Shown in pieces: positions 14,401-26,836 of a stretch of DNA of 64,000 bases. Source of the DNA: Orbilia blumenaviensis (lineage: Eukaryota; Ascomycota; Orbiliomycetes; Orbiliales; Orbiliaceae); contig JAVHNS010000001.1 in NCBI GenBank assembly GCA_036872755.1, positions 1-64,000 of the forward strand. The letters are read 5' to 3'. The notes under the pieces were generated by a model. It did no database searches and was not told the DNA's origin. It worked only from the letters and a program-made list of their open reading frames with translations. Position 1 is the stretch's first letter. Each line of letters opens with the position of its first letter. Made by a program: the position numbers and the translations under genes.

Positions 14401-17400
14401 ACCAGCCCCGTTATAGTCATGGCCACTCGCCGCCGACCAGCCCGCCTTCCGTACCCCTCTCTAAAGATTTGTTCGTTTGCTTTATTTTATGATATCCCAC
14501 CACTTAAGGAGCCTTTCTGAAACCCGCCATATGAGGATTGATTTGCTCGCCGTTGTTGTCTTAGCAGTCGCTGACATCTTGTGCCTGGCTACCTCGAGTG
14601 CGAATTCACTAATAACAAATCTCGTATAATTACCCAGTCAAAGTGCTCTAGGTTACGTTAGCAGTGTAAAAAAAAGACTTGAGCCTGGTACGGAAAACCT
14701 TTACGTGTATCAAAAGGAATCTCGTGCCAATTGTTGGAAGGGTTAATTTTGGTACCACTCACTAAGACCCTTATTGGCAAGCGATGCTAGACCCGATCCT
14801 TCGACATTGAAGACATATCTGTTAAAATACTAATATGGTCGGCTGCTCAGGTTTCCTTCTTTCTCTCTCTCTCTGTCTCTCGTTGCCACTGCATAGTGAG
14901 GTCTTTGCTCTGAAACTTTTATTCGGCCGGTTGTTCATCCATCCTTGTACAATTTGTTGTCGTAGTATAGTTTATCCGCTCCGAGACTTTTCCTCTACAC
15001 GAGATGTTAGCTGCGTTAACTTGATATAACGTAATAACAAAGAATTGCTCCTATAGCGTTAGCTTTGTACTTCTAGAGGGTTTTCCGCTGCAAATATTTG
15101 CCGTATAGTAAATTAACCCACGATTTTTTTGCCGGAGCTTATGCGGACTTCGTTGTGCCGCACCGAAAGCTTTATAACTTCAGATTCCTCGCATGCCGGT
15201 TTGTTCCTTTACTTTTAGCATTGGGATTGGGTCTTAGGCAAATTTAAGCACCAAATTTAAATCAACCTATATGCTTCAAGGCCAACGGCTCCCTAGCTTC
15301 ATTATCCAGTCTTATTCCGACCCCGAGGAAACTAAGCCGCAAATATAACACAGGACATTCGAACTATGCGGATTACCCAATGAAAGCATTGAACGTAGAT
15401 TTCAATGTATTCAGTCTATGATAAGCCATCCTTCTAATTTGAACTGACCGGAGACGTTCATTATCTAATTCGAATTTGAACCAAGCTTGCAAACAACCAA
15501 CAGCATCACCCCAAGTTATGAACCCACACCATCTTGCCGCATTTAACCAAATCTACAAAGCCAAAGCCCAAAATCTACACAACGAGCCTGCACTCTAGTC
15601 GCGCATCGTATTTCACGTTACTCTAGTGTCCAGAATGGGGATTTATACTTCATGCCTTCCTTCAGGGGTTAGCGTTTGTCGAATGACTCAAGCATAATAG
15701 AATCGAAGGGCGTCAGAGACCACATATGTTCCCAAAATGACTAAGTGTAGTGTAAACCGATTCATTTGCAACACCAAAAGCAAACCAGTCTTAGCGTAAA
15801 CTATGACGCCAAGTGAAATTTGGCAACTCAAGATCGTAACCACGCGTCAAAGAACTTCATTGCCCCAATATAACGTCTCGCGTCATCTTCACAGCTCTCC
15901 GTAGACGCTTATGCTCTATATTTATATATGAATTTTACTAAGCTCAGACAGATACCGGCTGTTTTTATACGTGTTGGAATCAAAACCACGCTAAGATCTA
16001 TGGAATAACGATATTAGGACGCATCGACATATTTCCCTAGTCTTCAATTATGTATTATAATGGTTTCCCGATCATGGACTGAAGTCTTAACCTAATCCAA
16101 GAAGCCGAGAGCTTGGAGTTCGGGCGATTTGGATGCCTCGCCTTTAGGGCATCGTATCAATACACCCCGTTATTCATCAGACATTCGTGGCCCGTATGGT
16201 CGACGCTGACCTCTGAATGAACAACTGACTTGTCGTAGACCTTTCCGTAACATTGATTTTTGACGTTCTCCATCAGGTCGAGACCCGTCTCCGGTGTAAT
16301 TGAACATCCTTATATTGTGTATCTTCCGGCAGGCTAATTATCAACATCTGACTACTATATGATATGGTTCTTTAGTACTTGACCTCAAACAACACAGCTG
16401 AAAATGAGAGACCAGTAACCATAATTATAACCTTGAAGAACCGCACAGTATTTGTTGGCCTTCCAATTGCTTAGTGCATGTACACACACAAAACCACCCT
16501 CAAGTGCTCTGTGCAGGCTCTCGACATTTCTTCTGTCTGAGATAGAGCCGGTGAGGGCTGCTGCGCCTAGCGCGTCGTCTCAACATGAATATCTAGAGAA
16601 CCTGATTATTAGACGACGTAATAACATCGTTGACATCGTGGTCAAATACGCGCCGATATCCTCTGCACTATGATGAGTCTTACGCTGAAACATTCCGTAT
16701 TCTGCCTGTACACCGTTTCAATCCATTACTTGCCCGTCTCATTTCCTTTACTACGGTCCCGACCGTTTTTAGATCGCAACATGTACACGACAATCTGCCC
16801 TAGGATGATAGTTCATATGCCACTTGTGGATCGAACTCAGTTATAATAATCGAAGCCCGGTCTGTCAGAAAACAATCTCTAGTAAGAGGTTTAACTGACG
16901 AGCTTCTAGAATTCTGTTCTCGAGAACATGATTATGCATAAGCGTCCAGCATGAGGTTTTGCAATAGAAAGATCTAAGGCATTCTCAGATGTGTTGATGC
17001 ACAGAGTGAGTACGTGATCATATGGCAAGATAGCTTCTCCGCCATACGATGGTGAGCGCAGACTGTACACCTAAATCTTTGCGGTAGGGGGGGTGAGAAA
17101 CATCCCTGTATACTGGGATGCACGAGTCAACCCTTCTGTTGTACGAAGAATCAACTAACTTGCCGTACGAGGGATCAGCCCCTACGTCGTACACGCGTAT
17201 GATCGTACGGGGAATTACTCCCCGGGCCGTGTACTGGTCTCAGACTACGGTTACATCTTTTAACACCAGTATTCTAAAATCATAGAATAGCGGTTTTCTA
17301 TTCATCACGGGACGATATAACCAATAAAACCTGGTGAATGGCTGCGTATGCCCGCAATAGGCGGTTACTTATCCGACAGTGAGTTAGTCTCTATCTTAAT

Positions 17401-18560
17401 TCTTCCGTGATCCTAAGCCCGAGTGCGCCCCTTTACCCGTCTGCTATTATGACATAACAAGCGTTAAAGGGCTCCCTCTATTATAATCTCATGGTATACA
17501 GCGAACAGGTGAAATGAAAATTCCCTAATTGACCTATTCCGTTTCGCCATTGATATGACACCAGTCCATTAATCAATCCAGGGATGGAGTCAAACACCGA
17601 AGACTGACATACACCCAGCCTTAAAGACACATAGCTTGCTTACGACGGCCACATTCAAGGCTATAACATCTCTTTCTCTATCACCCATTCCTGGTTCCCT
17701 GCGCTTGTAAGCATCCGCTGATAAGAGGATATGTTATATCACCACCACTGACAGAATATCCACGGTTCAAAACACATTCATCTTTAGACCTAGGCGACAA
17801 ATATTGTCAATAGGAGCCCTCGATAACACAGAACAAAAGGGGGGATCAACGGCAACCGAGTGCACTTTCCTTCGTTCCTCCTCCATCAAAATCAAGAACC
17901 TTTGATGGGTCCACCGCACTGATATCTACCATGTTTATTCAATAACCAGATTCTCGGATCTAGAAGCTTTACCAGTCCAATGACCTCGCTCAATTGATCA
18001 AACAAATGCACAAATATGCATAAACCATCAACTTTAGACTACACTGGCCGCTTTAGACTATTAAACTGCCAAGTACCCGGATTTCGCAAACTCTGATATA
18101 ATCATCTTCATGTACGAACGGCAAAGCTGACAAGTGACATACGTTGTAACTACTCTAATAACGCCAACTGAATACAATAAGACGGATACACACTAAACCC
18201 CCAAGCTAAATGCTCCATAGCCATATAATCAGGAATATTCGAAACCAAATAGTCTAAAAGCATTGATATAATCTTATTACATCGCTCATACTTATTGAAA
18301 AGTACATTAACTAGAAATATTTAAGATAGAAATATCAACAATCATTATAGGATTGGATGAAGTTATTCGACGACTAAGGCCAATGGCAGAAGCATTGATA
18401 TTTATAACCATATATAAATACACAGAATCTGTGAAAATAACCGCTAAACTATAACGTGCATCTTTTTTACAACCCACCACTTCTGGCGCTTCTTTCCTTT
18501 GCATATATAGAGATAGTAGCCTCTCAATGTAATCCCATTTATGCTAATGCTAGCGCCAAT
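10681..18560. other. Gene-free subtelomeric stretch
   Basis: Nearly 8 kb of sequence with ordinary, balanced base composition. The longest open frames are 60-140 codons without recognisable motifs, codon bias or splice context. I see no tRNA or rRNA, and no transposon protein. It contains a CT microsatellite at 11,409-11,468. I cannot say whether it is decayed genic sequence. Confidence 0.6.
11409..11468. repeat. (CT)n microsatellite
   Basis: About 28 CT dinucleotides, interrupted near the end by two GCTCTC units. It produces the leucine/serine run in an overlapping plus-strand open frame, which I do not accept as a gene. Confidence 0.95.
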
Positions 18561-18787
18561 GCAGCTCCACCCTCAGTGTCTCCTTAGTGAAATCCCCATC
18601 CAGAAGGACATTACCAACCATGCCGTTTTTAAAAGAAAGGTCATCTGACAGGTGCTATTGTGGTTTTGAAAAGCCAAGTACCATAAAGTCTTGTGTCGAT
18701 AAAAAGAATCCCGAATTCTTTGTGTTTCATGGTCGGCCCTTTCCGTGCAATGGACCCCCTGCCGTCGCTGGTTGTGACGGTCTTCCT

Positions 18788-19323
18788 CCTAGCGTGCTCG
18801 GTGTACATAACACAACTTTGGAGCTTATCCTTACAGCTCCAAGTTGCGTGTTCAGTGTACATAACGCAGCTTTGGAGTGTATCCTTACAGCTCCAAGTTG
18901 CGTGCTCGGTGTACATAACGCAGCTTTGGAGTGTATCCTTACAGCTCCAAGTTGCGTGCTCGGTGTACATAACGCAGCTTTGGAGCTTATCCTTACAGCT
19001 CCAAATTGCGTGCTCGGTGTACATAACGCAGCTTTGGAGCTTATCCTTACAGCTCCAAATTGCGTGCTCGGTGTACATAACACAGCTTTGGAGCTTATCC
19101 TTACAGCTCCAAGTTGCGTGCTCGGTGTACATAACGCAGCTTTGGAGTGTATCCTTACAGCTCCAAGTTGCGTGCTCGGTGTACATAACGCAGCTTTGGA
19201 GCTTATCCTTACAGCTCCAAATTGCGTGCTCGGTGTACATAACACAGCTTTGGAGCTTATCCTTACAGCTCCAAGTTGCGTGCTCGGTGTACATAACACA
19301 ACTTTGGAGTGTATCCGCTCCAA
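18788..19323. repeat. 54-bp minisatellite, ~10 units, each with a hairpin
   Basis: Ten tandem units, period exactly 54 bases, each containing GTGTACATAACGCAGCTTTG. Units differ mainly at GGAGCTT/GGAGTGT, CACAG/CGCAG and AAGTTGC/AAATTGC. In GGAGCTT units TTGGAGC and GCTCCAA form a 7-bp inverted repeat around an 11-base loop. As 54 is 18 codons, frames on both strands stay open (198-272 codons); these are products of the repeat. A 60-base flank beginning GATAAAAAGAATCCC at about 18,698 recurs diverged at about 19,427. Confidence 0.93.
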
Positions 19324-20960
19324 GATGCCTCTGCCTCCTTCAGAAGCATATTTCAGTTTATGTCATTGTCGGGAAAGGGTCTCTCCCAGCGTCAGACAAG
19401 AATAATTGTACGGTGGATCCTCTGCCGATAAAAAGAACCCCGGATTCGTTAGGTTTCTTGGTCGATGGTTTCCGTGCGATAGGTCCTTGATCGATACCCA
19501 AGAGCGAGCGCTGACTAGGCCCAACAGATCATTATTCCAATGGAAGCGGTGTGCCATTTGATCAACGACTGATTCCATTCTCCTTATCGGATAGCTTGAT
19601 TTCAGGGTCGCTTTGTTTGGTACCATGCAACACAGGTATGAGTTGACTGCATGATGGTGAAGGACCTTCCAGAAGCAGTCCAATCTCCCAGTGTCAGTTT
19701 GGAAGAATCGTCTGACTGGCAGATGTCTCTGTGGCCTCGACACAAAGGCTATCACGTCTGACATCTCGGCGAAGTTTGTGTCTTCCGTGGAGGATGTATA
19801 GCCTGGTTTATTCGAAGTTAGGACAAGTCGATTCCACGGGAAAGTACGACGAGAGTTATAGTCAGTACCTACCTTAGAATCACGTTGGAAAGGAATCAGT
19901 TCATATACGCGGCAAGCAACCCGTGCCCACTCACCAACAGAAAGGCTCAAATATGTACCGCTCCTCGTATGAAGCTACAATGCCTGAGATACACGAGTAC
20001 CTAACGTCGTTGCCAATTAGAAAGATTCTGTATCGAGGAGTTGGTCATAGTTTACCTTTGGAAAATTCGTCCTGGGCCGGCACGGTACACGACCGAATAC
20101 AGAATGGTATGTTGAGGGAAGAGGAGGAGGAAGGAAGAGGGTGAAGGAGGATGAAAAGGAGAGAGGCGGCGGAGGAAAAGACCAAAGAAAGGGAATTATG
20201 GGCTATTTCCCAATTACAACACTTGTTAAATACTACATAATTTTGGCCACCATACCGAAGAAAGAAACAGTTCATACCTAGGTAACTACCCAGGTAGTAC
20301 CATGTTAACACAGCTTTGCAGCGGTACACAAAAACAGGCATATATAATTAGAATGATGTAATGCCCAAACTTGAATATTTGTGCGCTAATTGTTTGCAGA
20401 GTTGTGTGGACTAGAATATACATATACGCAGCCGGAGATGTATGTCGTTGACTTCATTGAAAAGCGTAGATCGAAGGTAAAGCTGTGGTCATTTAGACTA
20501 ATCGGAGATGAGGCTCAGACCAGGGTCATGATAGAATCGCTGTTGTTCGGAACTCGTAACGTCTATGTTGTTGTATTAACAAGCGGACAGTGACGCATAA
20601 ATACCGACCTTGCATATTCCTGAATTCCTAGCGGCTTGTTGATGCCCTAAATCTAGCGGAGGCTCCGGCCACCTCTCGGATATTTAGTTGGATGAACTTA
20701 TCTGCATATAGGTCTTATAGTCATGATAGTCTTTAGAGTCAAGATTGCGAGCTCGACGGGCTATTCTGCTTAAAACTAAAAGATTCGGAGGCCAAAGACA
20801 TCAAACAGGATGTCACTTCCCCAATTCATAAGCACATATGTACCTCTGAATCAAAGTCGACGGGCGCAATGTGTAGGAGACTTAAGTATATATTAATAAA
20901 CTTTATTTCGATACCGATATCTGTTTAAAAAACTGTAAAATGCAACATTGAGTATCATAC
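19324..20960. other. Intergenic stretch, no supported gene
   Basis: A 195-codon minus-strand open frame (19,363-19,950) is the longest here. It lacks a recognisable domain and overlaps the minisatellite flank, so I leave it out. A purine-rich patch lies at 20,115-20,185. Confidence 0.5.
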
Positions 20961-21180
20961 ATGATTAACTAACCAAGACCATACTCGTGTTTAGTACGAT
21001 CTGGTTTCCCTTACACGATTAACTGCCCACCAAGACCATACTCATGTTTAGTACGATCTGGTTTCCATTACACGATTAACTAACCAAGACCATACTCGTG
21101 TTTAGTACGATCTGGTTTCCCTTACACGATTAACTGCCCACCAAGACCATACTCGCGTTTAGTACGATCTGGTTTCCCTC
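20961..21180. repeat. Four-copy tandem repeat with alternating 54 and 57 bp periods
   Basis: GATTAAC occurs at 20,963, 21,017, 21,074 and 21,128, giving spacings of 54, 57 and 54. Each unit carries CATACTCGTGTTTAGTACG followed by ATCTGGTTTCC. Units alternate between a short form (AACTAACCAAG) and a long form (AACTGCCCACCAAG), so the real period may be a 111-base dimer present twice. Confidence 0.9.
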
Positions 21181-24029
21181 GCACCACCAGCCCGACAGAC
21201 AATCGCTCTTGGCTTCATGGTTGATGCGATGCCATTCGCACGAATATTGAGAATGGTCTAGCCCCTGTAGACGTAGAAGCGAGGCTGTAGTAGACGAGCT
21301 CGCTAGTAAAGCCTGCTGGACGACCTGAGATTCATCCACTAGTGGAGATGGACCTGGTCTAACGCACCGATAAGAGCCGTCTCCATAGACTTTGCAATGC
21401 CGATTTCCAAAACTCGATTTGTGTCGGCTCATACAACATATCTTCGTCCAGCATCGCCAGCGGAGTGTTTGGCTTCTAGCAGGCCGATAACTGCTGGACC
21501 ATCGAACTTTAGAATCGAGGAACTATCTCCAAGAATTAAAAGAAGACTTTTTCGTTCCTCGTTCAGCTGCGTGGATAGATAGTTAGTTGGATACACACCA
21601 TGGATAAGGTCGAGAACTTTTAGTATCACTAACCGGCTATGTCCTGAGCGTTGATTACTTCTACCCGGAGCAGAGCCACCCACCATACAAGGAAAGGTGG
21701 CAGCATTTACCTCCCGAGTATCTGTTCTCGGAAACCCCTTTAAGGGCAGAACAGCTCGCCGTACGAGGGAAGACAGCAGCGTATACTCCTGCTCATGCGG
21801 ATGATACACCGCTTCATGGAACGCAAGGCTGCGAAAGATTGCCAAGCAACCATGTCGGGAAACTGGCGGCCAGTTCATAAGCCGGACAACAATTGCGAGC
21901 GGGACCTATTGCGAGAAGAGTTAATATCCCAAATTTGAAACATTGGGGTTGAAGCCAACTTACATTCGCAACGGAGACAATGAATCTGCTTCCTTGTATA
22001 TACACGATTAGAGGTATTACCTCTACTGTATAAAGCGGTTGATGTTGCATTGACGTGTCCCATAATGTATAGAGAGGGAGAAGATAAGGAAAGGAGGAGG
22101 GGGAAGGGAAGGAGAAAAGAAAGGAGGAAGGAAGGGAAGGAAAGGGGAGGGGAAGGAAAGGAGAGGGAGGGGAAGGAAAGGAAAGGGAGAGGCGGAATTA
22201 TGAAAGGATTTTACACGATTACATCATTTCGGTATTATGGTAGATTTGAGAGCGACTACGAGGCTAGAGGGCGGGACTGGGTCAGAAACCAGCCCAGTAT
22301 TATGCGGTATATGGCTTCAGAACCCAGAACTCCGCTCGGGGGGTTGAGCCTGGTCGATATCTCCGCTATAGATGCGCCTATCTTAGTGTAGATGTGATTT
22401 AGTTTGGTATTTCCGAAGCTAACGCGTCGAATCCGCGCTGGCCTGTGCGTGATTGCGAATCGAATCGAATCGAATCGAGCTCCGGCACTTAAGATGTGGA
22501 GTACGGTCACATGCGTATGATTCTCGTGACCAGGAGTGCCAGAATGTTTCGAAAGAAAACCCTGAGTATCGAGAACGTCAAAATATACATGTACGACACC
22601 TGGGCCAGGAGAGAAAAAGAGCTACTTGAATCCTATTACTATATACAGCCCAACATATACCAGGTAGTGACCGTTCTGTAATTAGCGTACTAATTACAAA
22701 GACTATCATACAAGAATGAGACCGCAAAATAGACAAGGAAAATATTGGCATCATCATCCTACCTGTGTACCGGGTGAGCCCTTCTGGTTACAAGCTCGGT
22801 CAGGGTGAATGAGACGACTTGACCATCTAACCTGCGAATTCAGCATGGCTTCGCCAGCATACTTGTGGAGGGACTCGGTTTTCAACCATTCTGGAACCCG
22901 GTAATATCTGTCTCTTTCTGGGGTGGGGGCCTCTCCAGGTTCCTTTGGATTATGGGCCTAGCCCCTAAAGAAGTGTGGACGTCCGCCTGAGCAGTGCAGA
23001 AAATTCGTTCATCCATAATTTCGTCGTTGTCTAGGGTGTTCGATTTAGTGACCTTAATAACTGTGACTATATTCTCTATAATAAGAGTATTCTTGTCCCC
23101 TTTTTTTTGAGCAATCTTTGCTAATGTCTTTTTGTCTTTAGGGACCAACCACCAAATCGATCTTGATACTCTCGCGACGCTCCGACCCCGAAACCGTACT
23201 TTGCTCCATCGGGGGAACTAATGGTCCCTAAGACGCGGTTCCTCAGCACTTCTATGCCATGCTCGGTGACATTTGCAACTACGAGCTTCGAACTCGAGTA
23301 ACCTGGTTTCTGACTACATCGGGAATACCAATAAAAAGGCAGCCCCTCATGTGGACAAATGGCAAGGCCAGACCCGTGGATCCAGCGTACTTTCGCCAGC
23401 ATACCTCTGGAGAGATCCTCGGCGCAGCGCTGCCTTTCTGCTTGGTGGTGGTGGGTTTCCGGGACGGCGTCTAGTCCTTCAGATTGTCTGCTGGCACCCC
23501 GTTTTTCGACTCCGGCATTCGCATCCTGCATAGCAAACGCTCCAGACCGAATGTCCACTTCAACCGCATAGGTATTCTTGATCGGTTGCATAACTTGTAT
23601 CGACATTTGGGTCCTCCCGCCACTCATTGAACAAGCGGCGGCTGAGCTGGTAGTCATCCTAGCTCAAATCCACTACACTCACCTCCTGAATGGGACTGGA
23701 TCGGTTTATATTTACTGCTATTGCCGCAGCCGGGGTCTAGGTCCGGGTTGGTGACTGTCCTGGTGACCTTCAGGATCATTCTATCTGGTTGGATCGCGAC
23801 GCTTTAACCTGTCGAGGTGTTCTTATCCTTCCTTATTCGTAAGGTATTCCGCGGAATATCGAATCAGGCCGCGGTATCGGACTTTTGTCTCGAGTCCTGG
23901 AAAAGGGAATACGTTATCATCGGCGAGATACAGTGATGCGAGAAGATAGAATTGATACCTATTAGAAGAGCCCGCTATGCTTCCTATTACTTATTCCGAT
24001 GTGCCATCATCGCTAGCTACCATATCCCC
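21181..24029. other. Intergenic stretch, no supported gene
   Basis: Several open frames of 80-180 codons overlap on both strands, but none shows a domain, splice structure or consistent coding character. A GAATC pentamer repeat (four to five units) lies near 22,455-22,478 and a polypurine tract at 22,068-22,193. Confidence 0.5.
22068..22193. repeat. Polypurine tract (GGAAG/GGGAGG-rich, + strand)
   Basis: About 125 bases of almost pure A and G on the + strand with many runs of three to five G. Such mirror-like purine tracts can form triplex or G-quadruplex structures; that is inference from composition. Confidence 0.8.
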
Positions 24030-24792
24030 TCACAAGTCCTCGGCAAGCGGAAGAGAGACCGACTGAGAGCTGAATATACTATTCTGACGCGTCGTTACCA
24101 TGAACCACCACGTCTCCTCGCAAGTCTTGGACAAGCGGAGGAGCAATAGATCGAGACCTGACTGCAATGTTCCGATGACCGTGAGCCATCACGCTTCCTC
24201 ACAGGTCTTGGACAAGTGAAGGAGTGATAGGCTGAGATCTCCTCACAAGTCTTGGACGAGCGGAGGATCGATAGGCAGAGAATTCCTCACAAGTCTTGGA
24301 CAAGCGGAGGATCGATAGGCAGAGGATCTCCTCACAAGTCTAAGACAAGCGGAGGATCGATAGGCAGAGAATCTCCTCACAAGTCTTAGACAAGCGGAGG
24401 ATCGATAGGCTAAGAATCTCCTCACAAGTCTTAGACAAGCGGAGGATCGATAGGCTGAGAATATCCTCACAAGTCTTGGACAAGCGGAGGAGCGAACCAT
24501 GGTGCCTCCTCACAAGTCTTAGACAAGCGGAGGAGTGATAGGCCGAGAGCTGGCTGTAATGTTCCGACGCGTCGTTACCACGAGCCATCACGTCTCCTCA
24601 CAAGTCTTAGACAAGCGGAGGAGTGATAGACCGAGGTGAATGTGATGTTCCGATGGCTGTGAGCCATGACGCTTCCTCACAAGTCTCAGACAAGCGGAGG
24701 AGCACAAACCATCACGCCTCCTCACAAGTCTTAGACAAGCGGAGGAGCACAAACCATCACGCCTCCTCACAAGTCTTAGACAAGCGGAGGAG
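24030..24792. repeat. 45-bp minisatellite with CCTCACAAGTCTTAGACAAG core
   Basis: A core CCTCACAAGTCTTAGACAAG followed by CGGAGG recurs about 15 times. Between 24,241 and 24,470 the period is about 45 bases and the spacer is ATCGATAGGCAGAGAATCT-like. Flanking copies are spaced 44-110 bases and carry longer spacers with ACCATCACGCCTCCTC-like sequence. CCTC..GAGG and GTCT..AGAC are nested inverted repeats within each unit, so each copy can fold. Open frames across it encode repeats such as RSSACLRLV and are artefacts. Confidence 0.9.
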
Positions 24793-26836
24793 GGATAAGC
24801 GGAGAACTGACTGCAAGGTCACTGGTTCGAGTGGGATGGGTGAAACCGTGGAGGAAGTTGTGTGTGGATGGATGATGGATGATGGATGATGGATGGAGTT
24901 GAAGTACTGAAAGGGGACAAAACGGAGTCTTCCACAATATGAAATCTTTTCTGGCAACGCTGACATCATTCCCACCAGGCACAACACATCCGCCCTCCGA
25001 CGTCATAGCGCGGTTATGGGACTACACCAATCTCAAGACATTATCAAGCACCATCTTGGGGCTTTCCTAAAGGACTTTGATGGTATCGAGCTGGAAGATG
25101 ATTGTATAAGCTTCTGGGCAGTGTGGCCGGGTCATGGAACACGCAGGGGCGCGTAGATAGGCTCAACCATCGTGTAAACGCAAAATACAACAAGACCAAC
25201 GCGTATCTTATAGCATAAATAGAACGAACGTATAAAACCCACTCCGGACGATCCACACTTAAGTTGATAGGCGGATCCGTATCTCGAGATATAATTTCCT
25301 GGAATGCAGTCGTAGTCAAGGGATAGGATGGATGTAGCTTGGTTCGCGGGCCACAGGAAGAGGATGCGAGTACGGATGTACATATACTGACGGCGGTCCG
25401 ACCTAAGCCAATAGAATGGCTAATCATGGATGTTAGCTGCCTAAGTACTATACTTAGATATGGTGGAGGCCCTTTATTTCCATGTAACAGACCCCGTTCT
25501 GGTGTAACGCGCGACATGACAGATTGAAGAGCGCAGAAGGCTCGATTCTCTCCAGCACTTGTAATGGCAACACCAGCTAAACCGCCCACCATATGCATAT
25601 GCTTATAGATTATTCTACCTGTTCTGCACAAATATAGCCTAGTTAGCAACATATTCAGCCCAGAGTAGGCGGTTCTCAAGTTAGATATTACAGCCACACG
25701 GCCACGAAACACCCAGATCGCCAGCTATCCCATCACTAACTAGTCCCACTGCAGATAATAACGCCCCCATTTAGGTGGAAGAATACTAGTTGCCAGTTGT
25801 AATCGTTCCCTTGCCCTCGCCCTTTCCCGCATGGATAGGATTCGGGAGGCTGATTTCAGGACCAGGCCCCAATAACCGCTCCAACTCCAGTAAAAAGATC
25901 ACATGTGAGATATCCGACTCTGATTTACTCAAATGAAGCCCTGAAACCCCAGGCTACCTCCAGATTTACACAGAAATAAGCTAAATATCTTTTGTCGAAG
26001 TCTTTATATCGCCTTACAAAATACCACAAATACAACACATCATGGAACCGAACTGGACGTAAACAGCCGTCGTTCATCCAATACGAATGTAATCGGCATT
26101 AGATTAGATACCGTAGCCCTAGGATAGTTATTCATCTCGCCAACGGCTCGAATCCATGCTAAGCGGGTTGTTCATGGTGTTAGGTGGGGGGTAGCGTATC
26201 TGCAAGGACCTGCCCTCCCTACATCAACAGTTTAGCGCTTACATCGACCTGTACCCCTAAATACATATCCACTCGGCTAGGATAACACTATGATAGTAAG
26301 GGGGTGGCATACATAATCACTAAATCTGGTATTGCGGGTTCTAGGTGGTAATGAAGTCACAGACGTTGAGGAAGTTTTACAGTCGCTGTAGTTGTCGTCT
26401 CTGTTTCTATAAGGAACATACACACCTCCTCTTTGCGTAGATTGTAATGAGCGTATTCTCGTCTGGAATAGACGTAAGTTGCGGGAGGTATGGAGTGGTT
26501 TGGTTTTTCAAGTTTGGCGGGTTATATCGTTAGCAGGTAGTACTACAAAATTACCGAACGTTATATCCGTACTCCAATTACATCACCTGCTCCAAACCTC
26601 CGCCTTCAACCCCTCATTCCAAACCATCACTAGCATCTCTCGTCTTCACCACTTTGCCAGCGTCGTCGTTACCTTTAGTATGTAGTTCAATCAATATATA
26701 ACTTTATATAAACCGTTCCATTACGATTTCCCGTTCCTACTCTCCATGTGTCGTGTCCCAGCTGTTCTGTCTCGTGTCGTCCGAGTGTAGATATTAAAGT
26801 ATGCCTTGCTGATTTACCTAGTATATATCCACAACC
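24793..26836. other. Intergenic stretch upstream of the gene cluster
   Basis: Contains a GATGGATGAT short repeat at about 24,866-24,897 and a 222-codon minus-strand open frame (25,044-25,712) with no recognisable features. No other gene signal is visible. The left border of the gene cluster probably lies here, but I found no terminal repeat. Confidence 0.5.

Noticed and set aside
18788..19323. CRISPR-like array
   Set aside because: Units are contiguous 54-mers without unique spacers, and the genome is eukaryotic.
18587..19490. Open frames of 198-272 codons on both strands over the 54-bp minisatellite
   Set aside because: A repeat whose period is a multiple of three keeps every stop-free frame open; simultaneous openness of several frames argues against coding.
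19363..19950. 195-codon minus-strand frame
   Set aside because: No recognisable motif; a frame of this length is not far from chance in 64 kb of six-frame sequence; it runs into the minisatellite flank.
23121..23657. 178-codon minus-strand frame, possibly continuing into 22,882-23,148
   Set aside because: I could not find splice sites joining the two, and other frames on both strands are equally open.
24030..24792. CRISPR-like array with 25-base repeats and ~20-base spacers
   Set aside because: Spacers are themselves repeated in two classes, and the window is fungal; this is a minisatellite.
24820..24850. Box-B-like GGTTCGAGTGG as a tRNA gene
   Set aside because: No box A at suitable distance and no cloverleaf can be drawn.
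25044..25712. 222-codon minus-strand frame
   Set aside because: Composition looks non-coding, there is no domain, and a second minus-strand frame overlaps it; left unannotated.
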